This document shows, piece by piece, positions 7,698 to 14,342 of a DNA stretch of 16,078 nt. This DNA is from Clostridia bacterium. GTDB lineage: Bacteria; Bacillota; Clostridia; Saccharofermentanales; UBA5734. A program made the translations under genes and the position numbers. How positions within the stretch are numbered: the stretch's first letter is position 1; every line of letters starts with the position of its first letter. The notes under the pieces were generated by a model, which ran no database searches, had not been told where the DNA came from, and saw only the letters and a list, made by a program, of their open reading frames with translations. The DNA lies in the NCBI GenBank assembly GCA_017997315.1, contig JAGOFF010000028.1, positions 1 through 16,078 on the forward strand. The letters run 5' to 3'.

Positions 7698-8402
7698 CTA
7701 CGAAAAGGCGTACCCGATCGTCCGCCGCATCCGCAGCAGAGGCGTCCCGTCCGGCATGGATCCGCCCCAGGATGCCGGTGCATGCGAGTCCAGGGCGGAG
7801 CGGAAAACCACCGGGAGAACCAGCAGCCGGCCGGCTTCCGCGACTTCGGCGAGCGAGGCTTCCAGCAGCGGACGGTCGCCGGACTCCAGCAGGTTCGTGT
7901 TGTCGACCAGCCCGCTCAGGGGCATCCCCGCTGCATCGGCCAGGGTTCCGGCGACCTCTGCGATCCTGGCGGGCGTCGATGTAAAGGGGCGCAGCAGATT
8001 GACGACCATGTATACCGCTGTTTCCGCGGGATCGAACCGCGGCCGCAGGGACGAAACAACCCGGGCGCCCAGGTCCTCCCCGCCGATGTCGAGCACCGCG
8101 AACCGCCGCCGGTCGTCGAAAAGCGAGAACACATCCCCTCCGATCGAAGGGACGTCGATGTTGGTATTGGCGTATACCGGCTTGATCAGCCGGATCCCCG
8201 CCGCCGTCAGCGCCGTCTGTGCGTCCGCCGAGCGGTAGAAGGGATTGACCGTGTCGAGATCGGCCAGCGATACCGGTCCGCGGGCGGCCAGCCATAACGC
8301 GTAGTTGACGCTCACCTCGGATTTGCCGCTGCCGTACGCCCCGACGAACACCGTGACCCTGGACGGTTCCGCCGGATGGAACTCCGCATTCATGTCGATC
8401 AT
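7698..8402 (-). CDS. Uncharacterised P-loop ATPase (SIMIBI/MinD-CobQ-like)
   Basis: The 234-residue protein has a clear Walker A, GAYGSGKSE (21-29), after a short beta strand (VTVFV). ADLDTVNPFYRS follows about 20 residues later and resembles the switch-like Asp segment of MinD/CobQ-type proteins. FAVLDIGGEDLGAR is a likely Walker B strand. No DNA-binding, membrane or metal-binding motif is visible. ATG 8402 has GGGAGGG 7 nt upstream; a longer in-frame reading to 8507 crosses the promoter and is rejected. From memory, similar ATPases often sit beside VorB-type operons in Clostridia, so a role in assembly or regulation of the oxidoreductase is possible, but that is inference. It could instead be an unrelated nucleotide-dependent kinase-like protein. 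The function is unknown. Confidence 0.8.
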   Translation of the reverse strand: MIDMNAEFHPAEPSRVTVFVGAYGSGKSEVSVNYALWLAARGPVSLADLDTVNPFYRSADAQTALTAAGIRLIKPVYANTNIDVPSIGGDVFSLFDDRRRFAVLDIGGEDLGARVVSSLRPRFDPAETAVYMVVNLLRPFTSTPARIAEVAGTLADAAGMPLSGLVDNTNLLESGDRPLLEASLAEVAEAGRLLVLPVVFRSALDSHAPASWGGSMPDGTPLLRMRRTIGYAFS

Positions 8403-8419
8403 GTCGTTTCCCTCCCCGA

Positions 8420-8474
8420 TTGCGCGGCCGGCGCCGTTGAAGGTATAATAGACCCCGTTCGGCGCGGATGTACA
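8420..8474. promoter_or_regulatory. Bidirectional promoter between the ATPase and oadG-like genes
   Basis: On the plus strand TTGCGC (8420-8425) is 18 bp from a perfect TATAAT (8444-8449), about 60 nt before the oadG-like ATG. On the minus strand TGTACA (8469-8474) is 18 bp from TATTAT (8445-8450), about 42 nt before the ATPase ATG. The two -10 boxes overlap almost fully, so polymerase binding in one direction should exclude the other. The -10 box is strong; both -35 matches are moderate. Confidence 0.55.
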
Positions 8475-8510
8475 GCGGCCGGACGCCACATCTTCTCCGG
8501 AGGACACCGC

Positions 8511-8858
8511 ATGACACCCGTGATTATCGATTCCGCCATCCGCATAATGCTATCCGCCGGGACTTCCGGCACCCTGCTGGCGATGACGATCGTCATCGCA
8601 GCCCTCCTCCTGGTCAGCATCTGCGTCCAGATCGCCTCTCTCTCCGCCGCGCGTGCGGGCCGCAAGGCTCCTGCGGGCGCAGCGGCCGTTCCGTCGGCAC
8701 CGGTCGTTTCCCCGTTGCCGTCCGCGCTCCCGTCGTATCCCGACGAAGCGCTTGTGGCGGTCATCACGGCGGCGATCGCTGCCGCGATGGACTCCGATCC
8801 GGCGCACACCGCGCCGGCCGCCGGTTTCCGGGTCCGCCGCATCCGGCGTCTGGGATGA
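8511..8858 (+). CDS. OadG-family small membrane subunit (sodium-pump decarboxylase gamma type)
   Basis: The 115-residue protein has the layout of the OAD_gamma family: a short N-terminus, one hydrophobic segment (about 21-42), a Pro/Ala-rich linker (about 47-76), and a short conserved C-terminus. The tail, PDEALVAVITAAIAAAM and then FRVRRIRRLG, is the characteristic family ending. In known systems this subunit anchors the carboxyltransferase and biotin subunits of Na+-translocating oxaloacetate, methylmalonyl-CoA or glutaconyl-CoA decarboxylases. No alpha, beta or biotin-carrier gene is in this window, so it is an orphan here. ATG 8511 has GGAGG (8499-8503) 7 nt upstream. It is divergent from the ATPase and upstream of apgM in the same direction. 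Confidence 0.8.
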   Translation: MTPVIIDSAIRIMLSAGTSGTLLAMTIVIAALLLVSICVQIASLSAARAGRKAPAGAAAVPSAPVVSPLPSALPSYPDEALVAVITAAIAAAMDSDPAHTAPAAGFRVRRIRRLG

Positions 8859-8877
8859 ACTGTCCCCCTGCATGTTG

Positions 8878-8895
8878 CCGGTCCGGCCGGGCCGG
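8878..8895. repeat. GC-rich hairpin after the oadG-like gene
   Basis: CCGGTCC and GGGCCGG can pair (7 bp with one wobble) around a GGCC loop, 19 nt past the oadG-like stop. The following bases (TTCGACCC) contain no T run. It may be a weak terminator or processing site between the OadG-like gene and apgM, or chance in GC-rich DNA. Confidence 0.3.
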
Positions 8896-8966
8896 TTCGA
8901 CCCAAAGCAGTCCGCCAAGGCTCTCCGGCATGTCGGGGAGTCTTGTCGCATAGAGGAGGATCCCAC

Positions 8967-10211
8967 GTGAAGTATGTCATTTTCCTGCCGGACGGCATGG
9001 CGGATCTCCCGCTCGAAGAGCTGGACGGACAGACCCCGATGATGCGCGCCGTCAAGCCGAATATGGACCGGATGGCGCGGGAAGGCTACGCAGGCATGAT
9101 CCGGACTGTCCCGGACGGCGTCCCGCCGGGCAGCGACACCGCCAACATGGCTGTGATGGGATACGATCCGGTACGGTACTACACCGGCCGCTCGCCGATC
9201 GAGGCGGTCAGCATGGGCATCGATCTGGAGCCGGGCGACGTCGCTTTCCGGACCAACCTGGTGACGCTGTCCGAAGCGGATGACTATGAGAACCGGATCA
9301 TGGCGGATTACTCGGCGGATGAAATCAGCAGCGCCGAGGGAGCCAGGATCATCGAAGAGGTCAACGCCCGTTTCTCGGACGACACGATCCGGTTCCATCC
9401 CGGCAAGAGCTACCGGCACTGCATGGTCTGGAAAAACGGTTCGACCCGCCTCGAAACGACGCCTCCGCACGACATTCTGACACAACCGATCGGCGGTTAC
9501 CTGCCGCAAGGGGAAGGGGCGGACCGTCTGGCATCCATCATGCGCGGAAGCGCCCGGATCCTGCCCTCGCATCCCGTCAACACCGACCGGGCGGCCAGTG
9601 GGCTCCATCCCGCGAATGCGGTCTGGGTATGGGGGCAGGGCACCCGTCCGGACCTGCCGCGGATCGCAGACACCTACGGGCTGCACGGTTCCGTCATCTC
9701 CGCAGTGGACCTCATCAACGGACTTGGAATCCTGGCCGGGCTGCATGTGAAGCAGGTGCCCGGCATCACCGGCAACATCCGCACGGACTTCGCCGGCAAA
9801 GGGCGGGCGGCCGTCGAGGAGCTCAGCCGGGGCCAGGACTACGTCTATCTCCACGTCGAAGCGCCGGACGAATGCGGCCACCGCGCGGAAGTCGGAAACA
9901 AGGTCTTGTCGATCGAGAAGATCGACCGGGAAATCGTGGGTCCTGTATGGGACTGGCTGGAATCCCACCGGCGCGACACGGGCGAGGATTACCGCATGCT
10001 GTGCCTGCCGGATCACGCGACGCCGATCGCACTGCGGACCCATACCCGCCAACCGGTTCCGTTTACGCTGTACGACAGTTCGGACCGCGCGGACGGATTC
10101 CATGCGGACGGTTATGATGAAAACCTGTGCAGGTCCACCGGGATCTTCATCGAGGAGGGACATACCCTGTTCAGCCGGTTCATCCGCGGATTCGATCCCG
10201 GCCGTCCGTGA
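8967..10211 (+). CDS. apgM: 2,3-bisphosphoglycerate-independent phosphoglycerate mutase, archaeal type
   Basis: The 414-residue enzyme interconverts 3- and 2-phosphoglycerate without a bisphosphoglycerate cofactor. It belongs to the alkaline-phosphatase-like ApgM branch, not the longer bacterial GpmI (about 510 residues). FLPDGMAD (residues 6-13) supplies a metal-binding Asp9. PPGSDTANMAVMGYDP (53-68) is the active-site block, with Ser56 the likely phosphoserine nucleophile. HVEAPDECGH (296-305) and LPDHATP (347-353) hold the remaining metal ligands. I chose GTG at 8967 because AGGAGG (8954-8959) is 7 nt upstream; an ATG at 8943 would place that site inside the gene and adds eight unconserved residues. 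No clear promoter is visible, so read-through from the OadG-like gene is possible. It ends 6 bp from the convergent mutS2. Confidence 0.95.
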   Translation: MKYVIFLPDGMADLPLEELDGQTPMMRAVKPNMDRMAREGYAGMIRTVPDGVPPGSDTANMAVMGYDPVRYYTGRSPIEAVSMGIDLEPGDVAFRTNLVTLSEADDYENRIMADYSADEISSAEGARIIEEVNARFSDDTIRFHPGKSYRHCMVWKNGSTRLETTPPHDILTQPIGGYLPQGEGADRLASIMRGSARILPSHPVNTDRAASGLHPANAVWVWGQGTRPDLPRIADTYGLHGSVISAVDLINGLGILAGLHVKQVPGITGNIRTDFAGKGRAAVEELSRGQDYVYLHVEAPDECGHRAEVGNKVLSIEKIDREIVGPVWDWLESHRRDTGEDYRMLCLPDHATPIALRTHTRQPVPFTLYDSSDRADGFHADGYDENLCRSTGIFIEEGHTLFSRFIRGFDPGRP

Positions 10212-10217
10212 TCCCCT

Positions 10218-12626
10218 CTATCGCAGTTCAGCCAGCGTGACTCCGCTGTCTCCCTCTCCGTAGGCGCCGAGCCGGAATGTCCGCACTCTCGGATCCTTGC
10301 GCAGAAACTGCGTCACCGCGGCCCTCAATGCACCCGTCCCTTTCCCGTGCACGATCCGGACCGAACTGGATCCCGCCAGCACCGCCTCGTCCAGATACTT
10401 GTCCAGAGCGGCTACGGCTTCGCTGACCGTCATTCCAAGCAGCTGGATTTCGGACTGGAACGTCATCGCCTTGGAAATCACGGGCGGCGACTTCTTCCGC
10501 ATGGCCGCCGCTTCCGCGGCACGGCCGCGCTTGCGGTCTTCCCGGTTCCGGAATCCCGGCAGGCGGAGCGCGCTTCGGGGTACCGTCGCCTTGACCGAAC
10601 CGCTCACCAGCGTGAAGCAGTCCCGGCTGTCCGGGCCGTCCACCACCTTGCCCTCCATGTTCAGGGATACAGCGAAATAAGTTTCACCGGTCACGATACG
10701 CTCCGGTACGGCGGCCGGATCGCCGGTGTCCAGCGTCGCGCGCCCGATGGCGCCTTCCACTCCGTGAAGCGCTTCGCGGAGTCTCCTGCGTGCGTCCGAC
10801 GCAAGCCTTTCCGCGGACTCGCGATCCTGCAGATCGAGGGCGGAGGGTACCTCCTCCAGCAGGCGGTCGGCCTCCTCCACGTAGGCGGCAAGCTCCCCGC
10901 GTGCCTCTTCACGCGCCCGTTGCAGGTATTCCGACCGTTTCTGCTCCATCTCCCCGCGCAGCGTCTCCGCGCGTTCCGCGTCCTGTCTGGCGGCATCCCG
11001 GATCGCGGCGGTCTCCTCCCGCATCCGGCGGCTCTCGGCATGGCTCTTTTCCACATCCTGGAGCAGTTCCTCGAACCGCATCCCCTCTTCGGAGATCCGC
11101 TGCCGGGCCATCTCGATGATCCCGGCGTCCAGTCCGAGTTTTCCGGAAATCACGAACGCGTTGCTGACCCCGGGCACCCCGATCAGCAGGCGGTAGGTAG
11201 GGCGCAGCGTCTCGGTGTCGAACTCGCAGCAGGCGTTCTCGACACCGGGCGTTTCGATTGCATATCCCTTGAGCTCCTTGTAGTGTGTCGTGGCGACTGT
11301 CACGCACCCCCGTCCGCGAAGGTGGTCGAGGATGGCGGTCGCCAGCGCGGCCCCCTCGGACGGATCGGTTCCGGAACCCAACTCGTCGACCAGAACGAGC
11401 GTCCCGGGCGCAGCCCGGTTGGTGATGGCGACAATGTTGGACATGTGCGATGAAAACGTGCTCAGATTCTGTTCGATGCTCTGTTCGTCGCCGATGTCCG
11501 CAAGGATCTCGTCAAACACGGAGATCTCGGAATTTTCCAGCGCCGGAACCTGCAGACCGGCGAGCGCCATCAGGCAGAGCAGCCCGCAGGTCTTGAGCGC
11601 GACCGTCTTGCCTCCGGTATTGGGACCCGTGATCACCAACGTCCGGAACTCATAACCGATGTGAAAGTCGATCGGAACCACCCGGTCGCGCGGGATGAGC
11701 GGGTGGCGCGCGCCGCGCAGCCGGATGCGCCCTTCCGTGTTGAGCGCGGGCGGCATGGCGTGCTGGTCGATCGCAAGCCGTGCCTTTGCAGTCTGGAAAT
11801 CGATCCATGCCATGGTCGTTACGTCGACCGACAGCTCGTCGATTTTGTCGGCGGTCTGCGCCGAGAGGTCGAACAGGATCCGCTCGATCTCCTCCCGCTC
11901 CTCGGAAAGGAGTTCACGGATGCGGTTGTTGGCCTCCACCACCGCGATCGGCTCGATGAACAGCGTGGAACCGCTGGACGAAACATCGTGGACGATCCCG
12001 GTCAGCTCGTTGCGGTATTCCGCACGGACCGGCACGACGTAACGGTCTCCGCGGAGCGTGACCAGCTGTTCCTGGAGAATCTTGGCGTTGGACCGCACGA
12101 TCCGGTCGAGGATTTCCTTGACCTTGGCCTGTGCATCCCGGATTTTCCTTCGGATGGAATACAGGCCCGGGCTCGCCCGGTCGCTGATCTCGTCCTCGCC
12201 GATGATCGCGGCGGATATGGCCTGCTCAAGCGCTGCGGCGGGCTGCAGCCGAAGCATCGCGGCGTATAGGGCGTTCCCGCCCGGTTCGGCCGGGACGAAC
12301 GACTTGAGACGGGCCGCGCCGCGAAGCAGAGCCGCCACTCTCAGCAGCTCGCCACAGGTCAGCATGGCTCCCGCCGCCGCGCGGGATGCCGCCGGCCGCA
12401 CGTCCGTAAGGCCCGAAAGAGGCGGCGACCCCTTGGCGAGCAGGATCCGGACCGCATCGTCCGTATGGGACTGGCGTTCCGAGGCTTCCTCGAATGAACG
12501 GGTGGGCTGGAGGGCGTCGCACAGCTCGCGTCCGGGTCCGGATTGCGCCCGGGCGGACAGCAGCGCGATGATTTTGTCGAATTCCAGGATATGAAGCGTG
12601 CGTGGATCCATCAGGGGATCACTCAT
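10218..12626 (-). CDS. mutS2: Endonuclease MutS2 (recombination/ribosome-rescue ATPase)
   Basis: This 802-residue protein lacks the MutS mismatch-recognition domains and is a MutS2: core and lever region, ATPase, coiled-coil, and C-terminal Smr nuclease domain. Walker A is GPNTGGKT (334-341), Walker B is LVLVDELGSGTDP (410-422), and FSSHM near 391 is also conserved. About 500-620 is highly charged coiled-coil. The Smr domain (last ~75 residues) ends with HGKGTGALR and GSGVTLAEL. In this domain the usual LDLR/LDLH motif reads IQLLG, so the Asp and the basic residue are missing. MutS2 limits recombination and, in B. subtilis, acts on collided ribosomes. The start is uncertain: ATG 12626 overlaps pgsA by 8 nt, ATG 12611 fits the family N-terminus (MDPRTLHILEFDKI), and ATG 12662 has the better AAGGG site. 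Confidence 0.93.
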   Translation of the reverse strand: MSDPLMDPRTLHILEFDKIIALLSARAQSGPGRELCDALQPTRSFEEASERQSHTDDAVRILLAKGSPPLSGLTDVRPAASRAAAGAMLTCGELLRVAALLRGAARLKSFVPAEPGGNALYAAMLRLQPAAALEQAISAAIIGEDEISDRASPGLYSIRRKIRDAQAKVKEILDRIVRSNAKILQEQLVTLRGDRYVVPVRAEYRNELTGIVHDVSSSGSTLFIEPIAVVEANNRIRELLSEEREEIERILFDLSAQTADKIDELSVDVTTMAWIDFQTAKARLAIDQHAMPPALNTEGRIRLRGARHPLIPRDRVVPIDFHIGYEFRTLVITGPNTGGKTVALKTCGLLCLMALAGLQVPALENSEISVFDEILADIGDEQSIEQNLSTFSSHMSNIVAITNRAAPGTLVLVDELGSGTDPSEGAALATAILDHLRGRGCVTVATTHYKELKGYAIETPGVENACCEFDTETLRPTYRLLIGVPGVSNAFVISGKLGLDAGIIEMARQRISEEGMRFEELLQDVEKSHAESRRMREETAAIRDAARQDAERAETLRGEMEQKRSEYLQRAREEARGELAAYVEEADRLLEEVPSALDLQDRESAERLASDARRRLREALHGVEGAIGRATLDTGDPAAVPERIVTGETYFAVSLNMEGKVVDGPDSRDCFTLVSGSVKATVPRSALRLPGFRNREDRKRGRAAEAAAMRKKSPPVISKAMTFQSEIQLLGMTVSEAVAALDKYLDEAVLAGSSSVRIVHGKGTGALRAAVTQFLRKDPRVRTFRLGAYGEGDSGVTLAELR

Positions 12627-13263
12627 CCTTTTCCCCGGGTTCTTCCGCTCCCGGTCTGTCATCTTTCCCTTCGCCGCCGGGAAGGAGGGGTCCGCCGGAT
12701 GCCTCTTCCGGCCGCGGCCGCCCGGTCAGCATTCGGATGCCCCCGATCACATACTGGTACGCGGCGAGGCAGGACAGCAGGATCACCGGGAGGAAGATGT
12801 ACGTCGAATACCGGGAAGCGGTGCGGGTGTCCATCAGGACCACCGCGCCGGATCCGGCGACAAACGCGAAGGTGGCGAGTTTGCCGTACCACTTGGCATA
12901 TACGACCTGCCGCCGTGAGCGCAGGACCACGGCCGTCCCGATCATCATCAGGACTTCCTTGACCGCAACGAACACCGGCAGCCAGAAGGGGACTTTACCG
13001 GTGCCGTACAGGGTGACGGCCGCCGTGAACTGCATGACCTTGTCCACAAAGGGATCCATGAGTTTCCCCAGATCCGTCATCTGGTGGAAGTGGCGGGCGA
13101 TGTAGCCGTCCAGCAGATCGGTCGACCAGATCCCGAAGTACAGGAAAAACGCGAGCACGCGGAAATCATCCCCGGCGAGGATATAGTTCGCCATGACGGG
13201 GATGAAAAAAAACCTGATCAGCGTCAGGATGTTGGGGACCGTGATCTGCTTACGAAGCTTCAT
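12619..13263 (-). CDS. pgsA: CDP-alcohol phosphatidyltransferase, probable CDP-diacylglycerol-glycerol-3-phosphate 3-phosphatidyltransferase
   Basis: The 214-residue integral membrane protein probably makes phosphatidylglycerol phosphate from CDP-diacylglycerol and glycerol-3-phosphate. The CDP-alcohol signature is complete: D49 and D52-G53, A56-R57, G66, D70 and D74. Five or six hydrophobic segments follow the usual PgsA plan, starting NILTLIRFFFIPVM. The last ~35 residues are a hydrophilic Glu/Gly/Pro-rich tail not needed by the family. A CDP-alcohol enzyme with another acceptor cannot be excluded. I chose ATG 13263 because MKLRKQITVPN is the normal family N-terminus; ATG 13272 overlaps the -10 box. 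Neither start has a Shine-Dalgarno site. It overlaps mutS2 downstream. Confidence 0.88.
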   Translation of the reverse strand: MKLRKQITVPNILTLIRFFFIPVMANYILAGDDFRVLAFFLYFGIWSTDLLDGYIARHFHQMTDLGKLMDPFVDKVMQFTAAVTLYGTGKVPFWLPVFVAVKEVLMMIGTAVVLRSRRQVVYAKWYGKLATFAFVAGSGAVVLMDTRTASRYSTYIFLPVILLSCLAAYQYVIGGIRMLTGRPRPEEASGGPLLPGGEGKDDRPGAEEPGEKDE

Positions 13264-13270
13264 CGAATCC

Positions 13271-13300
13271 ATTATAACCGCGCGTGCGCAAACCGGTCAA
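13271..13300 (-). promoter_or_regulatory. Strong promoter of pgsA-mutS2, positioned for a leaderless transcript
   Basis: On the minus strand TTGACC (13295-13300) and a perfect TATAAT (13271-13276) are separated by 18 bp. Seven bases (GGATTCG) separate the -10 box from the ATG at 13263, so transcription would begin at or next to the start codon. This is the best promoter match in the window. Confidence 0.75.
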
Positions 13301-13306
13301 ACCAGA

Positions 13307-13326
13307 GGGCGGACAGGTCGTCCGCC
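13307..13326 (-). terminator. Hairpin after pfkA, possible weak terminator
   Basis: GGCGGAC and GTCCGCC form a perfect 7-bp stem with a 5-nt loop, a few bases past the pfkA stop and just upstream of the pgsA -35 box. The bases after it on the minus strand (CTCTGGTTTG) give only a broken T run, so termination would be partial at best. Confidence 0.45.
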
Positions 13327-13329
13327 GGT

Positions 13330-14313
13330 TCAGGTGGCAAGGATCTCGTACGTTTCCATGTCATCGGGCGAGATCGTCTTCGTCATTTCCAGCGCCTCGT
13401 GAAGATCGATATCGGTCACGGCTCCCTGCCGTACGGCCATGATCCGGTTGAGCCGGCCGTCACGCAGACATTGCACTGCCTTGACTCCCATGATGCTTGC
13501 CGTCAGGCGGTCCCGTTCCGTCGGCGATCCCCCGCGCTGGAGATGTCCGAGGATCGTGGCGCGCGCCTCGAGCCCTGTCATGGTCTCGATGCGTTTCGCG
13601 ATGTCGATCGCGTCCCCCGCCCCTTCCGCCACAATGACAATGTAGTGCTTTTTCCCGCGGTTCCGCCCCTCCAGGATCTTGCGGACGACATACCCGTCGA
13701 TGTCCCGTTCGATCTCCGGAACGAGGATGACTTCCGCGCCGACCGAAATTCCGACATTGAGCGCGATGTATCCGGCATTGCGCCCCATGACCTCGATCAC
13801 GCTGCAGCGCTCATGGGACGACGAGGTGTCGCGGAGTTTGTCGACTGCCTCCAGTGCGGTGTTCATTGCGGTATCGAAACCGATGGTGTACTCCGAACAA
13901 CCGATATCGTTGTCGATCGTTCCGGGAATGCCGATGACCGGCAATCCCTGGTCCGCGAGGTCGCGGGCCCCCCGAAACGATCCGTCTCCCCCGATGACGA
14001 CGACCGCATCGAGATTGAAGACCCTGGCCATGGCGATTCCCTGGCGCACCCCCTCGGGCGTCTGAAACGTTTTGCTTCGCGCGGTCATGAGAAACGTACC
14101 TCCGCGCTGGAGCAGCTCGGAAACCGAACGCCCGTTGAGTTCGACGAAGTCGCCGCGCCACAGGCCATGGTATCCGCGCCGGATCCCGTAGACCTTCATC
14201 CCGTAGTACACCGCCGCACGCACGACACCGCGGACGGCTGCGTTCATGCCGGGCGCGTCTCCCCCGCTTGTGAGCACACCGATGGTGGAGATCGGTTTCC
14301 GTTCGGATTCCAT
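13330..14313 (-). CDS. pfkA: ATP-dependent 6-phosphofructokinase
   Basis: The 327-residue enzyme phosphorylates fructose-6-phosphate to fructose-1,6-bisphosphate. LTSGGDAPGMNAAVRG (14-29) is the nucleotide-binding start. GGDGS (108-112) and PGTIDNDI (130-137) carry Gly111 and Gly131 at the two positions that distinguish ATP-dependent enzymes from PPi-dependent ones (Asp and Lys there), and Asp134 is the expected catalytic base. MGRNAGYIAL and GHLQRGGSPTERDR are also conserved. The length equals the usual bacterial PfkA. ATG 14313 has AGGAGG (14321-14326) 7 nt upstream; the open frame continues antisense-free into dnaE DNA in another frame but that part is not coding. It lies 29 nt after dnaE, a gene order common in Bacillota, though pyk does not follow here. 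Confidence 0.97.
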   Translation of the reverse strand: MESERKPISTIGVLTSGGDAPGMNAAVRGVVRAAVYYGMKVYGIRRGYHGLWRGDFVELNGRSVSELLQRGGTFLMTARSKTFQTPEGVRQGIAMARVFNLDAVVVIGGDGSFRGARDLADQGLPVIGIPGTIDNDIGCSEYTIGFDTAMNTALEAVDKLRDTSSSHERCSVIEVMGRNAGYIALNVGISVGAEVILVPEIERDIDGYVVRKILEGRNRGKKHYIVIVAEGAGDAIDIAKRIETMTGLEARATILGHLQRGGSPTERDRLTASIMGVKAVQCLRDGRLNRIMAVRQGAVTDIDLHEALEMTKTISPDDMETYEILAT

Positions 14314-14342
14314 ATGAAAACCTCCTTGCATTACGGATTCAC

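Noticed and set aside
8376..8510. A 45-residue N-terminal extension of the OadG-like protein from ATG 8376.
   Set aside because: It would run antisense through the ATPase start and across the promoter; ATG 8511 has a good ribosome binding site directly before the membrane segment.
7684..8517. A second open frame (277 codons) on the minus strand over the ATPase gene.
   Set aside because: It is an Arg/Gly/Pro-rich out-of-frame translation; the P-loop motif and ribosome binding site belong to the other frame.
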